Assembly (NCBI RefSeq): GCF_008580665.1
Contig: NZ_BKDJ01000021.1
Span: forward strand, 1-38,892
DNA length: 38,892 nt
Direction of reading: 5' to 3'
Source: Zafaria cholistanensis
GTDB lineage: Bacteria; Actinomycetota; Actinomycetes; Actinomycetales; Micrococcaceae
Part shown: in pieces, positions 1 through 8,670 of the stretch
How positions within the stretch are numbered: position 1 is the first letter of the stretch
How the letters are laid out: each line of letters begins with the position of its first letter
Translations under genes and position numbers: made by a program
The notes under the pieces: generated by a model
What the model was told of the DNA's origin: nothing
Database searches by the model: none
The model's input: only the letters and a program-made list of their open reading frames with translations

Positions 1-320
1 GAGACGCGCCCGTCGACGCCGCCGGTGGCGGCCGCGACCGGGGCGAACAGGTCGCAGGCGGCCGCGACGTCCTCGGTGGTGATCTCGAAAACGGCGTGCT
101 CGACGTCGGCGCCGGCCGCGGCCAGCTGGGCGATCTTGGCGTCGTAGTAGTGGCCGCCGGTGATTGCGGCGTGGAAAATCGAGGGGTTGGTGGTCACGCC
201 AACGACGTTTTTCCCGTCGATGAGCTTCTGCAGCGAACCGCTGGACAGGCGCTCACGGGAGAGGTCGTCGAGCCAGATGGAGACTCCGGCATCGGAAAGA
301 AGCTGGGTTGGTGCAGTCAA
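1..320 (-). CDS. tal: Transaldolase, N-terminal part (cut by window edge)
   Basis: Transaldolase moves a dihydroxyacetone unit between sugar phosphates in the pentose phosphate pathway. Only the first ~106 residues are in the window. They read [20 protein letters not shown], then a [20 protein letters not shown] segment and a PSIF stretch, the typical start of actinobacterial Tal; the catalytic lysine lies beyond the edge. The start is taken as TTG at 320 because AGGAG sits six bases upstream and an ATG slightly upstream is in another frame. It follows the kinase gene by about 50 bases on the same strand, so it is probably the last visible gene of the sugar operon and would link fructose 6-phosphate to the pentose pathway. 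Confidence 0.9.
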   Translation of the reverse strand, partial: MTAPTQLLSDAGVSIWLDDLSRERLSSGSLQKLIDGKNVVGVTTNPSIFHAAITGGHYYDAKIAQLAAAGADVEHAVFEITTEDVAAACDLFAPVAAATGGVDGRV

Positions 321-369
321 TCATTTCTCCTGAAATGTCATGTTGTGCGCGGGCGGCGGTCCCCTGCCG

Positions 370-1026
370 TCAGGCCGCGCCCACTTCTTCCAAGGTGACG
401 ATGAGGTCCGCGTCGGCACGGGTTGCGCGAATGAGTTGGGCGTTCTTTTCGTCCACGCCGGCCACCCAGGCTTCGGCCTCCGCCGGGCTCTTGCCAAATT
501 CAACGTGTCGTTGGACAAGGCGCCGGACCCTCAGGGAGTCGTCCTGTTCGCAGTACCAGACCTCGGTGCACTGGTTGCGCACTTTGCGCCATTCGGGGGT
601 GTCGAGGAGCAGGTAGTTTCCCTCGGTCAGGATGGTCGTGGCGGAAGGGAAAACGGGAATGACGCCGGCGATGGGCTGTTCCAGGGTCCGTTCGAATCCC
701 GGGGCGTAGACCACGGCGTCCCGCCGGGAACGCAGCCGCTGAAGCAGGGCGGCGTAGCCGTGGACATCGAAGGTCTCCGGTGCGCCTTTGCGGTCGAGGA
801 TGCCGAGGCGGGCCAGTTCCTGGTCCGAGAGGTGGAAGCCGTCCATGGGGACATGGGCGAACTCCTGGTTTTCGGGGTCCGCGACGCCCCTGTTCAGTTC
901 CTTGATGAGGCCTTCCACCAAGGTGGTCTTGCCGGCGCCGGGGGCGCCGGCCACGCCGATGACAACGGGCGCCTCCGAAGAGGCTTTCCTGTGCCTGATA
1001 CGTGCAACCAGTTCATCCAGGTTCAT
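370..1026 (-). CDS. P-loop sugar/nucleoside kinase (FrcK / uridine kinase-like)
   Basis: A 218-residue protein of the nucleoside/nucleotide kinase-like P-loop family. A Walker A motif (GAPGAGKTT) lies near residue 30, followed by an HVPMDGFHLSD segment typical of uridine kinase/FrcK-like enzymes that phosphorylate small sugars. The ATG at 1026 overlaps the epimerase stop as ATGA, which fixes the start and shows translational coupling; a longer reading to 1116 is not needed. Being inside a sugar ABC transporter operon, between a ketose epimerase and transaldolase, it most likely phosphorylates the imported or epimerised ketose. The substrate cannot be read from the sequence; a pantothenate or uridine kinase role is less likely in this context. 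Confidence 0.85.
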   Translation of the reverse strand: MNLDELVARIRHRKASSEAPVVIGVAGAPGAGKTTLVEGLIKELNRGVADPENQEFAHVPMDGFHLSDQELARLGILDRKGAPETFDVHGYAALLQRLRSRRDAVVYAPGFERTLEQPIAGVIPVFPSATTILTEGNYLLLDTPEWRKVRNQCTEVWYCEQDDSLRVRRLVQRHVEFGKSPAEAEAWVAGVDEKNAQLIRATRADADLIVTLEEVGAA

Positions 1027-1898
1027 CGGGTTGCCCGTGTGGAATGCAGGTGGTTGGCCATGAATTCGCGGGCGTGGACGGCAAGGTCTTCGCCGTCGGT
1101 CCACAGGTTCCGCCACACGGCCAGATCGTTGGACAGTCCCCGTGCGACGACGGCGGAGGAGAAGCTTTCGAAGGTGATGGGGCCGTTGTAGTTGATGGCG
1201 GCCAAGGCATGGAAGAACGACGTGAAGTCCAGATGGCCCGACCCAAGGTACCCGCGGTGGTTCTCGCCGATGTGGACGTACCCGAGCCGGTCTCCGACTT
1301 CGTAGACGGGAGAGACGAGGTCGTTTTCCTCGATGTTCATGTGGTAGGTGTCGAGGTGGATCAGCACGTTGTCCCGGCCGATGTCGTCGGCAAGCCGGAG
1401 GGCGTCGTGGGCGGTGTTGATGACATTGGTTTCGTACCGGTTGCAGATCTCGAGGCCCAGGGTCATCGAGAGCTGGCCGGCTTCGTCGGAGAGGTCTTTC
1501 AGGACGCTGACGACGTTCGCCCGCCCCTTTTCGGTGATGGGCGCGCCGTACTTGCCCAAGGCGCTGAAGAGGGCTCCGGTGAAGTGGGTACCACCGAGCT
1601 CGTGGGTGATTTTCAGGGACTCCTGCAGGAGCTTCGCGCCGCGTTCCACGGTGGCGGTGTCGTCGCTGGAGACGTCCGCGTCGAAAGCGAGTCCGCGGGA
1701 GCAGACGACGTCGAGGTTGTTGGCTTCAAGCAGCTTGCGGGCCTTGTCCACGTCCAGGTTAAGGGAGTCGTGGAGGGAAAATTCCACGAGGTCGTAACCG
1801 GCCCTGGCGGTGCTGGTGATGATTTTTTCGACGGATGCGTCGGTGGTGTCTCCTGCCCAAACGAGGGCGTGGACACCGAGGGGATTGCGGTTCGTCAT
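1023..1898 (-). CDS. Sugar 3-epimerase/isomerase, DTE/allulose epimerase-like TIM barrel
   Basis: A 291-residue AP endonuclease-2-type TIM barrel of the sugar phosphate isomerase/epimerase family, closest in pattern to D-tagatose/D-allulose 3-epimerases. The expected metal set is visible: a Glu in LGLEICNRYETN, Asp and His in IHLDTYHMN, a His in the YVHIGENHRGYLGSGHLDF stretch and a final Glu in ITFESFSS. These enzymes epimerise free ketoses at C3 with Mn or Co. It sits directly after the ABC ATPase gene (24-base gap) and overlaps the kinase by 4 bases. The suggested job is to turn an imported rare ketose into fructose or a similar sugar for the kinase. An inosose isomerase or L-ribulose epimerase role remains possible. 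Confidence 0.88.
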   Translation of the reverse strand: MTNRNPLGVHALVWAGDTTDASVEKIITSTARAGYDLVEFSLHDSLNLDVDKARKLLEANNLDVVCSRGLAFDADVSSDDTATVERGAKLLQESLKITHELGGTHFTGALFSALGKYGAPITEKGRANVVSVLKDLSDEAGQLSMTLGLEICNRYETNVINTAHDALRLADDIGRDNVLIHLDTYHMNIEENDLVSPVYEVGDRLGYVHIGENHRGYLGSGHLDFTSFFHALAAINYNGPITFESFSSAVVARGLSNDLAVWRNLWTDGEDLAVHAREFMANHLHSTRATR

Positions 1899-1922
1899 GG
1901 GTATGTTCTTTCGGTTTCTTGG

Positions 1923-2681
1923 CTATTTTTCGCGGGAGCCGGTGATGAGGGAAACGATTTCGTCGCCGGTCGTTTCGATGGTGCGCCGCCCGGCGACGCA
2001 CCGTCCGGCGCGCATGACCCAGACCTGGTCACTGAGGCGCATGACCTGGCTGAAGTTGTGGCTGATGAGCAGGACGGAGTGTCCGTCGTCGCGCAGTTTG
2101 AGGATCAGGGCTTCGACCTTCGCCGTTTCCTGGACGCCGAGTGCGGCGGTAGGTTCGTCCATGATGACCAGCTTGGAACTGAAGCCGGCGGCCCTGCAGA
2201 TGGAGACAGCCTGGCGCTGGCCCCCCGAAAGCCTGCGGACCTTGGATTTTACGGCGGGAACGTTGACGGCCAGGTTGGAGACCATGCGGTCGGCGGCTTC
2301 CTTCATGGCCTTGCGGTCAAGGAACCGGATGGGGCCGATTCCGCGGGTGATTTCGCGGTTGAGGAAGAGGTTCTGCCAGACGGTCAGGTCATCGACCAGG
2401 GCCAGGTTCTGGTGGACGGTTTCGATGCCGGCTTCCCGGGCATCTTCCGGGCTTCGGAAGTGGACGGGTTTGCCTTCGAAGGAGATCGTGCCCGACTGCG
2501 GCTTGTGGATTCCGGAGATGCAGCGGACGAGGGTCGACTTGCCGGCGCCGTTGTCCCCGACCAGGGCGGTGATTTCCCCCGCGGCCAGGGTCAGGCTGAC
2601 GTCCTGCAGGGCCTTGACGCTGCCGAATGCGAGGGAGACGTCCTGGACGTCGACGATGGATGTGGTCGCGGTGGTGGTCAT
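1923..2681 (-). CDS. Sugar ABC transporter ATP-binding protein (single domain, FrcA-like)
   Basis: A 252-residue ATPase that powers the importer encoded with it. Visible motifs are Walker A GDNGAGKST, signature RLSGGQRQ, Walker B LVIMDEPTAALG and the switch histidine in LLISHN. It has one nucleotide-binding domain, unlike the double-domain RbsA/MglA proteins, and in that resembles FrcA of the fructose system. The ATG overlaps the permease stop as ATGA (2678-2681), so the two are translationally coupled. The protein works at the inner face of the membrane as a homodimer with the permease. Confidence 0.93.
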   Translation of the reverse strand: MTTTATTSIVDVQDVSLAFGSVKALQDVSLTLAAGEITALVGDNGAGKSTLVRCISGIHKPQSGTISFEGKPVHFRSPEDAREAGIETVHQNLALVDDLTVWQNLFLNREITRGIGPIRFLDRKAMKEAADRMVSNLAVNVPAVKSKVRRLSGGQRQAVSICRAAGFSSKLVIMDEPTAALGVQETAKVEALILKLRDDGHSVLLISHNFSQVMRLSDQVWVMRAGRCVAGRRTIETTGDEIVSLITGSREK

Positions 2682-3712
2682 TTCTGGAACCTCGAAAGCA
2701 GGGCGGCGAGGATAACCACGACGCCGACAGCAAGGGGCTGGTAGAACTGCGAAACGTTCATCAGGGTGAGGCCGTTGGTGAGTACGGTCAGGAGCAGCGC
2801 GCCGACGATGGGGCCGAAGATGGAGCCCCGGCCGCCCGTGAGGCTCACGCCGCCCAGGACCACGGCGGCGACCGAGTTCAGCAGGAAGGTGGTGTTGGCC
2901 GCCGGCTCCGAAGCGCCGACGCGGGCGACCAGCAGGATCGCGGCAACGCCGGCGAGGACCCCGGAGATCGTGTACACGGCGATCTTGATGCGGGCGGTGC
3001 TGATACCTGTTGCCTGCGCCGCTTCCTTGGAACCGCCGGTGGCGAACAGATGCGTCCCGAAGCGGGTCCGGAACAGCACGACGTGGGCGATGATCGCGAC
3101 GGCGGCCGCGACGATGAACGGGTTACCGAAGATCAAGACCCCGTGGGTGGAGAAATTGATCAGTTCGATGCTGGTGATCGAGATGGGTTTGCCGTCGGAG
3201 AGCACCAAGGCCAGCCCGGAGGCAACCGAGAGCGTGCCGAGAGTGACGATGAAGTCCGTGATCCTGCCCTTGGCGACCAGGACGCCGTTCAGGATGCCGA
3301 TCACGCTGCTGGCGGCAATGGCGGCCAGCATGCTCACCAGCAGCCCCGCGCCTTGGGCGTAGGCCATGCCGAACGCGATGACGCCCAGGGTCATCGTTGC
3401 CGCGACCGAGAGATCGATCCCGTCGCTCAGGATCACGAAGGACTGCCCCACCGTGAGGACAATGAGGATGGATGCCGCGACCAGGATGGATTGGATGTTC
3501 CCGGCTGTCAGGAAGACCGGGCTCAGCGAGGTGAAGACAATGGACAGGCCGATCAGGCCGATGATGGCTGCATGTTCGGCCCACCAGCCGATGCTCTTCA
3601 CGTCCTGCTGCCAGCCGGCCGCGTCCTTGCGGGGACGGGGGCTGCCGAGACTGTTCACGGGAGTGGATGTACCTTTTGTCTGTGTCGGCGAATTATGCGA
3701 AATGGAGGGCAT
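2678..3712 (-). CDS. Sugar ABC transporter permease (RbsC/FrcC family)
   Basis: A hydrophobic protein of ~344 residues in the BPD_transp_2 (RbsC/FrcC) family. It has a soluble N-terminus of about 45 residues followed by roughly ten membrane spans; the conserved DGIDLSVAATM segment and the late VVLGGVSLTGGRGSIFGP segment are hallmarks of ribose-class permeases. The ATG at 3712 is preferred over the GTG one codon earlier because AGGGAAG is well placed. The gene follows the binding protein gene by 15 bases and overlaps the ATPase gene by 4. It forms the channel for the sugar delivered by the binding lipoprotein. Confidence 0.93.
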   Translation of the reverse strand: MPSISHNSPTQTKGTSTPVNSLGSPRPRKDAAGWQQDVKSIGWWAEHAAIIGLIGLSIVFTSLSPVFLTAGNIQSILVAASILIVLTVGQSFVILSDGIDLSVAATMTLGVIAFGMAYAQGAGLLVSMLAAIAASSVIGILNGVLVAKGRITDFIVTLGTLSVASGLALVLSDGKPISITSIELINFSTHGVLIFGNPFIVAAAVAIIAHVVLFRTRFGTHLFATGGSKEAAQATGISTARIKIAVYTISGVLAGVAAILLVARVGASEPAANTTFLLNSVAAVVLGGVSLTGGRGSIFGPIVGALLLTVLTNGLTLMNVSQFYQPLAVGVVVILAALLSRFQK

Positions 3713-3727
3713 CACGGGGCTTCCCTG

Positions 3728-4741
3728 CTACTTCTCAAACGGATTTTCGAAGGGTTCAAAGGGGGCCGGGGCTGCCTCGATCGCATCCGCCACGTTGTCC
3801 TTGGTGACCAGCGCAACCGGTGCCTCGACCAGTTCCGGCAGGGTCTGGCCTTCGGCGGCTGCCTGGCATGCCTGGGCACCCATTTGGCCAATGGCGTAGG
3901 GGTACTGGGCGACGGTGGCGGTGAGCTCGCCCGACTCCACACCCTTCAGGCCCTCGGGAACACCGTCAACGCTGATGATGGAGACCTTGCCGGTCAGGTT
4001 GGCGTTGGCTACGGCCCGCGCGACGCCGAGCCCCATCACGTCATTGGCGACAAAGAAGCCCTTGATGTCGGGGTTGGCGCGCAGCAGGTCGCCGGCCTTG
4101 GTCAGTGCCACCTGCCGGTCCCAGTCCGCCGACTCGGTGGCCAGCACCTCGGCCTTTGAACCGAGGCCTTCGGTGAAGCCCGTCACGCGGTTTCCGCTGG
4201 TGACGTCGCCGGCGATGCCGCCGATGACCGCGACCTTGTCCCCTTCATCGACCAGCTGGGCCATCTGCTCACCGGCGAGCTTTCCGGCGGCAATGTTGTC
4301 CGTGCCGATGTAAGTGTCCGGAACAGCGTTGGCGGCTTTCGCGGCCTCCGGGTCGACGGGGCTGTCGATGTTCACGACGGTCTTTCCGGCCGCCTTCAAC
4401 CCGGCCACGCCCTGCAGCAGGTTGTTGCCGCTGATGGGGTTGATGATGAAGCAGCCGTAGTCCTGTCCGGCGAGGGATGACAGCCGGTCAGCTTGGCCAG
4501 ACGTGTCGGTGATGTCCTGGGCCGCCTGCACCGTGATGCTGGCGTCCGCTGCCTTGATGCCCTTTTCCATGTCCTGGAAGAACGGGTTGTCCAGGCCCTT
4601 GATCACCGCGGCCGTCTTGGCCGGCCCTTCGCTGGCGCTGGTTGCCGCGGGCGCCCCTCCGGTGCTGCTGCAGCCGGCAAGTGACAGGACCGCAGCCGAG
4701 CCGGCCGCAACAAAAATGAGCAAGTTTTTGAACTGTGGCAT
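3728..4741 (-). CDS. Sugar-binding lipoprotein of the ABC transporter (RbsB/FrcB-like)
   Basis: A 337-residue periplasmic-binding-protein-like lipoprotein. The N-terminus has a Lys, a hydrophobic stretch and a lipobox LAGC with the lipidated Cys at residue 24. The mature part has the type I (Peripla_BP_4) fold pattern: an early AAVIKGLDNPFFQDMEKGIK strand-helix unit, then GCFIINPISGNNL, then VAVIGGIAGD and a late KGFFVANDVMG. This class binds ribose, fructose, allose or xylose. It is the first gene of the operon, 145 bases from the divergent ROK regulator, so its promoter is probably the regulated one. Substrate is unassigned; the operon partners favour a ketose. Confidence 0.93.
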   Translation of the reverse strand: MPQFKNLLIFVAAGSAAVLSLAGCSSTGGAPAATSASEGPAKTAAVIKGLDNPFFQDMEKGIKAADASITVQAAQDITDTSGQADRLSSLAGQDYGCFIINPISGNNLLQGVAGLKAAGKTVVNIDSPVDPEAAKAANAVPDTYIGTDNIAAGKLAGEQMAQLVDEGDKVAVIGGIAGDVTSGNRVTGFTEGLGSKAEVLATESADWDRQVALTKAGDLLRANPDIKGFFVANDVMGLGVARAVANANLTGKVSIISVDGVPEGLKGVESGELTATVAQYPYAIGQMGAQACQAAAEGQTLPELVEAPVALVTKDNVADAIEAAPAPFEPFENPFEK

Positions 4742-4796
4742 CTTTGCCCCTTTTGATTTTGAAAGTCATATGAATGCGGAACTAACGATGAGTGAT

Positions 4797-4825
4797 AGAG
4801 TAACTACGCCATGTGACCTACGCAA
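4797..4825 (-). promoter_or_regulatory. Candidate promoter of the sugar ABC operon
   Basis: On the minus strand TTGCGT (4820-4825) and TACTCT (4797-4802) are separated by exactly 17 bases, upstream of the binding-protein start at 4741. The 145-base gap is shared with the divergent ROK repressor and is visibly more AT-rich than its surroundings. No convincing ROK operator palindrome was found by eye. Confidence 0.4.
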
Positions 4826-4886
4826 CCTTTCCCGGAAACCAACATTAAGATGGTCCTCAGGGCAAAGAAATGACGGAGATGGACAG

Positions 4887-6125
4887 ATGAGAAACGCTCA
4901 CCCCGAAACGCCTCCCGGAGCGCTTGAGGCAACCACCGGGACACTCGAGATCCTTGACCTGCTCCGCTCGGGAAAGGTGCTCACCAAGACAGAAATCGCG
5001 GTGCGCACCGAACTGTCCCGGTCGACCGTCAACCAGCGCCTGGATGCGCTTCTCGAGGCCGGACTGGTCATTCCCTCAGGGGCCGAGTCAACCAAGGGCC
5101 GCCCTGCAGGTTCCTTCGCCTTCAACCGGGGCGGGGGCTATTTTCTGGTCGCGGATATCGGCGCCACCGCAATGCGCGCAGGCCTGTGCGACCTCACCGG
5201 GGCCATCCTTGATGAGGTCGGCCTGCCCGTCGATGTCACCGACGGGCCAACCTCAGTCCTGGGGAGGGTCAAGAAGGAATTTGCGGCGCTGCTGGCAGGC
5301 GCCGGGGCAGGCCCGGAATCCGTTCTGGGCACAGGCGTCTCCGTTCCCGGCCCGGTCGACACAGGGTCGGGCCAGGTCGTGCATCCGCCCATCATGACCG
5401 GCTGGGACGGGTATGACATTCCCGGCGCCTTCAGCAGCGTGTACAACTGCCCTGTCATCGTGGACAAGGACGCCAACGCCATGGCCTTTGGCGAGCAGCA
5501 GTCCACCTACCCCGACGTGCGGCACCTGCTGATGGTGAAAATCGGTACCGGCGTCGGCTCCGGACTCATCTCGGACGGCCGGCTCCACCGCGGCGCCGAC
5601 GGCGCCGCGGGAGACATCGGCCATAACTACGTCTCCAAGCCCGCCGGAGTGGAAAGCGAACCGGAATGCAGGTGCGGCAATACGGGATGCCTTGAAGCGT
5701 ACGCAGGCGGATGGGCGCTGGTCAGGGATCTGCGGGCCCAGGGCCTGGACGTTCACAGCGTGGATGACGCGGTCCGGCTCCTGCGCGCGGGCGAGCGCAA
5801 TGCCGTGCGGCTGGCACGGACCGCGAGCCGCCTGCTGGGCGAGGCCATCGCCGCCACAGTCAACCTCTTCAACCCGCAAGTGGTCGTGCTCGGCGGCCAG
5901 CTGGCCGCCGCGGAAGAGTACTACTTTGCCGGCATCCGCGAAGCGGTCTACCGGCGCTCACTTCCGTTGGCCACCCGGCACCTGCGCATCGTCGGCTCGA
6001 CCCTGGAAAGCCAGGCTGGAGTGGTCGGAATCGCCTTGCTCGTGGCCCAGAGCGTCTTCACCCGCCACCTGCTGCCGCGTATCGCTCCCTCCCCGAAACC
6101 GGCAGCCATCCCCCGCCCCGCATGA
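4887..6125 (+). CDS. ROK-family transcriptional repressor
   Basis: A 412-residue regulator with an N-terminal winged helix (TLEILDLLRSGKVLTKTEIA and the SRSTVNQRLDAL recognition region, residues ~20-65) and a C-terminal ROK sugar-kinase-like domain. The ROK zinc motif is intact as CRCGNTGCLEAYAGG. The domain also has FLVADIGATAMRAG for phosphate binding and VDKDANAMAFGEQ with the catalytic-type Asp, so it may bind or even phosphorylate sugar. The ATG at 4887 is chosen because GGAG lies eight bases upstream and a family-typical N-terminus begins there; the open frame extends far into the divergent gene. It is divergent from the sugar operon and probably represses it until the sugar or its phosphate binds. 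Confidence 0.92.
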   Translation: MRNAHPETPPGALEATTGTLEILDLLRSGKVLTKTEIAVRTELSRSTVNQRLDALLEAGLVIPSGAESTKGRPAGSFAFNRGGGYFLVADIGATAMRAGLCDLTGAILDEVGLPVDVTDGPTSVLGRVKKEFAALLAGAGAGPESVLGTGVSVPGPVDTGSGQVVHPPIMTGWDGYDIPGAFSSVYNCPVIVDKDANAMAFGEQQSTYPDVRHLLMVKIGTGVGSGLISDGRLHRGADGAAGDIGHNYVSKPAGVESEPECRCGNTGCLEAYAGGWALVRDLRAQGLDVHSVDDAVRLLRAGERNAVRLARTASRLLGEAIAATVNLFNPQVVVLGGQLAAAEEYYFAGIREAVYRRSLPLATRHLRIVGSTLESQAGVVGIALLVAQSVFTRHLLPRIAPSPKPAAIPRPA

Positions 6126-6174
6126 GCTCCCGGCGGTCACGGCGGCGGCAGGGCAGGACCGGCCGGCCGCAGGG

Positions 6175-6984
6175 TTAGCGTCCTTCGGGGACGGACAGGT
6201 CCCTGGCGTTGGCCAGGACCGGCAGCTTGGCCCGGACCTCGCCGACTTGGGCGGGATCGATGTCCGCGACCACGAGCTCCGGCTCCTCCCCCAGCGCGTG
6301 CAGCACCGTGCCCAGGGGGCCGATCAGGGCGCTGCGGCCGATTCCGGTCGGAGCGGTTCCGGCCGGCTTCCCGGCCGCCGCGGGATCTGCCTGGCCGACG
6401 GCGACCACGAAGGTGGTGCTGTCCAGAGCCCGCGCGCGGGTGAGAAGGTCCCATTGCTCTGCTTTTCCCTCCCCTGCTCCCCAGGACGCGCAGACGATGT
6501 TGATCTGCGCACCGGCCCTGGCATTGGCCGTAAACAGGGCCGGAAACCGGACGTCGTAGCAGGTCGCCAGCCCCGCGGTCGCTCCGGCAACGTCGAAGAC
6601 GACCGGAGCCTCGCCCGGATCGACCGATTCGGATTCCGCGTAACCGAACGCATCGAACAGGTGGATCTTGTCGTAGTGCGTGTCCACGCCTGGGCCGCAC
6701 ACCAGCAGGGTGTTGCGCACCCGCCCGCCGCGCCCGGGGGTGAACATCCCGGCCACCACGACGAGGCCGAGTTCGTGCGCGATCCTGCGGACTTCCGTTG
6801 CCCACGGGCCGTCCAGCGGTTCGGCGACCTTGTCCAAAGGGTGGCCAAAGGCGCACATTGTCGCCTCGGGGAAGACCACGAGGTCCGCGCGCAGTTCTTT
6901 CGCGGCGGCCGCGTAGTCCCGGACGGTCTCAAGGTTCCCGGCGGGATCGCCGCTGCTGAGGATCTGTGCGATCGCGATTCTCAT
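6175..6984 (-). CDS. Carbon-nitrogen hydrolase (nitrilase superfamily)
   Basis: A 269-residue amidohydrolase of the nitrilase superfamily. The Glu-Lys-Cys triad is visible: Glu in VVFPEATMCAFG, Lys in HYDKIHLFDAFGY and Cys in LATCYDVRFPALF. The size and the DAFGYAESES segment fit the small omega-amidase/deaminated-glutathione-amidase-like group, which cleaves amides such as 2-oxoglutaramate. The start at 6984 has GGAGAC upstream. It faces the ROK gene tail to tail and stands alone, so its context gives no substrate. A link to guanidino or amide catabolism elsewhere in the window is possible but unsupported. Confidence 0.88.
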   Translation of the reverse strand: MRIAIAQILSSGDPAGNLETVRDYAAAAKELRADLVVFPEATMCAFGHPLDKVAEPLDGPWATEVRRIAHELGLVVVAGMFTPGRGGRVRNTLLVCGPGVDTHYDKIHLFDAFGYAESESVDPGEAPVVFDVAGATAGLATCYDVRFPALFTANARAGAQINIVCASWGAGEGKAEQWDLLTRARALDSTTFVVAVGQADPAAAGKPAGTAPTGIGRSALIGPLGTVLHALGEEPELVVADIDPAQVGEVRAKLPVLANARDLSVPEGR

Positions 6985-7074
6985 GCTGTCTCCATTTGGG
7001 GGTAGAAGTCCTGATTGGCATGGCTGTCCGGGGATGAAGGCCGCGGCGCCGGCCACCGGTCCATCCACGGACCG

Positions 7075-7542
7075 CTAGGACCGGAAAACCGGCTCCCCGC
7101 GGAATTCTTCAAGGGCCTCGCGGTGCGCGGCCGGGATGCGCAGCAGCCGGTCCTCGTTCACGGAGAAGAACGCCAGCGTCGTGGTGGCCTTCACCCGCAG
7201 CCCGCCATCCACGGGGTCGTGGAATTCGTAGCAGATATCGAAGCTGGCCGGTTTGATCCCCGAGATCCAGAGGTCGGCATCGGCGGGGACGTTCCGGTAG
7301 TCCAGCGGCACCACGTAGCGCACGCGGTGCTCGACAACGAGGATCTGGGTGGCCTCCGGGATGGCGGAAAAAAGGTTCACCAGCGGCTCCGTGCCCGGCT
7401 TGCCGGTGCCGCCGGGCACGCCAAATCCCGCGATGCGGGCCTCCTCCATCATGCGCACCAGGTTCACGTTGTTGATGTGTCCGTAGGCGTCCATGTCCGC
7501 CCAGCGCATCGGGACCTGGACGCGCAGCTTCCGGCCGCTCAC
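7075..7542 (-). CDS. Acyl-CoA thioesterase, 4HBT hotdog family
   Basis: A 155-residue single-hotdog protein of the 4-hydroxybenzoyl-CoA/YbgC thioesterase type. The key motif is MRWADMDAYGHINNVNLVRMM, with the catalytic Asp and the HxNN segment near residue 20. The family hydrolyses acyl-CoA thioesters in the cytosol. GTG at 7542 is used as start: it overlaps the TGA of the upstream phosphatase gene (GTGA) and begins the family-typical sequence; the longer open frame upstream is a shadow of the phosphatase. Coupling to a phosphatidate-phosphatase-like gene hints at lipid turnover, but that is inference. Confidence 0.88.
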   Translation of the reverse strand: MSGRKLRVQVPMRWADMDAYGHINNVNLVRMMEEARIAGFGVPGGTGKPGTEPLVNLFSAIPEATQILVVEHRVRYVVPLDYRNVPADADLWISGIKPASFDICYEFHDPVDGGLRVKATTTLAFFSVNEDRLLRIPAAHREALEEFRGEPVFRS

Positions 7543-8621
7543 TCGGGGTCCCCGCCGTCGCGCTCGGCCGTCTCCGGAACCAGGCCCAGCCGGCCCAGCT
7601 CGGCCACGATCTGCGCACCGTCCGTCGCGTAGACCCACGGCACGCCCGGGGTGGAGGCCATGATGCCCTGCGACCGGCCACCGGCCAGCACCGCCTCCGA
7701 GGGAGTCAGCTGGCGGATCACGATGGCGCACACGTTTTGCGGGTAGCGGCGGGCGAACTCGGCATAGATCTCCGGGTCGTGCTGGCCGTCGTCGCCAATG
7801 AGCAGCCACTGGATGTCCGGGAACTCGACGGCAAGGCGCCGCAGCTGGTCCACCTTGTGCTTCATGCCGGAGCGGAACCAGCCCACCTCGGTGGGGCCCC
7901 AGTCGGTGAGCAGCAGGGAGCCTTCCGGGTAGAGGTTGCGGTTGAGGAAACGGGTCAGGGTCTGCGCCACGTTCCAGGAGCCGGTGGAAAGGTACAGCAC
8001 CGGTACGCCCGAGCGGCCGCGCAGCACCCGTTCCATCATGACGGCCATGCCGGCGGTGGCGACACGGGCGTGCTCATCGAGCACGAACGTGTTCCAGGCC
8101 GCGAGCAGCGGACGCGGCAGCGCGGTGACCACCACGGTGTCGTCGATGTCGGACAGCAGCCCAAAGCGGGCATCCTCGGCCACGACGAAGACCTTGGCCG
8201 AGGCCGGCGCCGAGCCCTCGCAGGTCAGCGTCACAGTGTGCCAGCCCGGCGGCAGGTCCGCCGGCACCCGGGCGTCCAGCACGCCGCCGCGGTCCGCGTC
8301 GATGCGGTATTCGCGGTCCCCGATCCGGGCGACCACCTCGGCGTATGGTGCCGCCGGGGAGATGAAGTTGCGCCACCCCCGCACCCCGTCGGAGATGACC
8401 TTGGAATGCAGGTGTCCGTCCTCGAACGCCCCTTCGCGGGCCATGACCACGCGCGCGAGCAGGCGGACCCAGCCGGAGCCGGAGCCGCCGCCGGCCCGCC
8501 CGTATCCCTTGAACGGAACCACCGTGGCGGCCAGTCCCCGTTCGCGTGCCCGGCGTTCCCGCCAGGCATGGAACCCGTCCTCGAGCTTGGAGGCGAAGTG
8601 CGTTCTGTTCTTGGCGGGCAT
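7539..8621 (-). CDS. App1-family phosphatase (DUF2183)
   Basis: A 360-residue protein with the App1 catalytic domain in its C-terminal half. The HAD-like DxDxT nucleophile motif appears as LLSDIDDTVVVTAL, followed by VLYLSTGSWNVAQTL and the acidic LLIGDDGQHDPEIYAEFA motif that completes the site. Yeast App1 is a Mg-dependent phosphatidate phosphatase; bacterial members are poorly characterised. No signal peptide or membrane segment is seen. It overlaps the thioesterase by four bases and probably shares its message. Substrate is inferred from family only. Confidence 0.9.
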   Translation of the reverse strand: MPAKNRTHFASKLEDGFHAWRERRARERGLAATVVPFKGYGRAGGGSGSGWVRLLARVVMAREGAFEDGHLHSKVISDGVRGWRNFISPAAPYAEVVARIGDREYRIDADRGGVLDARVPADLPPGWHTVTLTCEGSAPASAKVFVVAEDARFGLLSDIDDTVVVTALPRPLLAAWNTFVLDEHARVATAGMAVMMERVLRGRSGVPVLYLSTGSWNVAQTLTRFLNRNLYPEGSLLLTDWGPTEVGWFRSGMKHKVDQLRRLAVEFPDIQWLLIGDDGQHDPEIYAEFARRYPQNVCAIVIRQLTPSEAVLAGGRSQGIMASTPGVPWVYATDGAQIVAELGRLGLVPETAERDGGDPE

Positions 8622-8670
8622 GGCGCCCAGTCTGTCACGACCGCGGGCCCGCTGTCAGAATGACGACACG

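Noticed and set aside
1002-4159. Long plus-strand open frames across the sugar operon
   Set aside because: They run opposite the epimerase, ATPase and permease, whose motifs are intact; the frames are low-complexity shadows.
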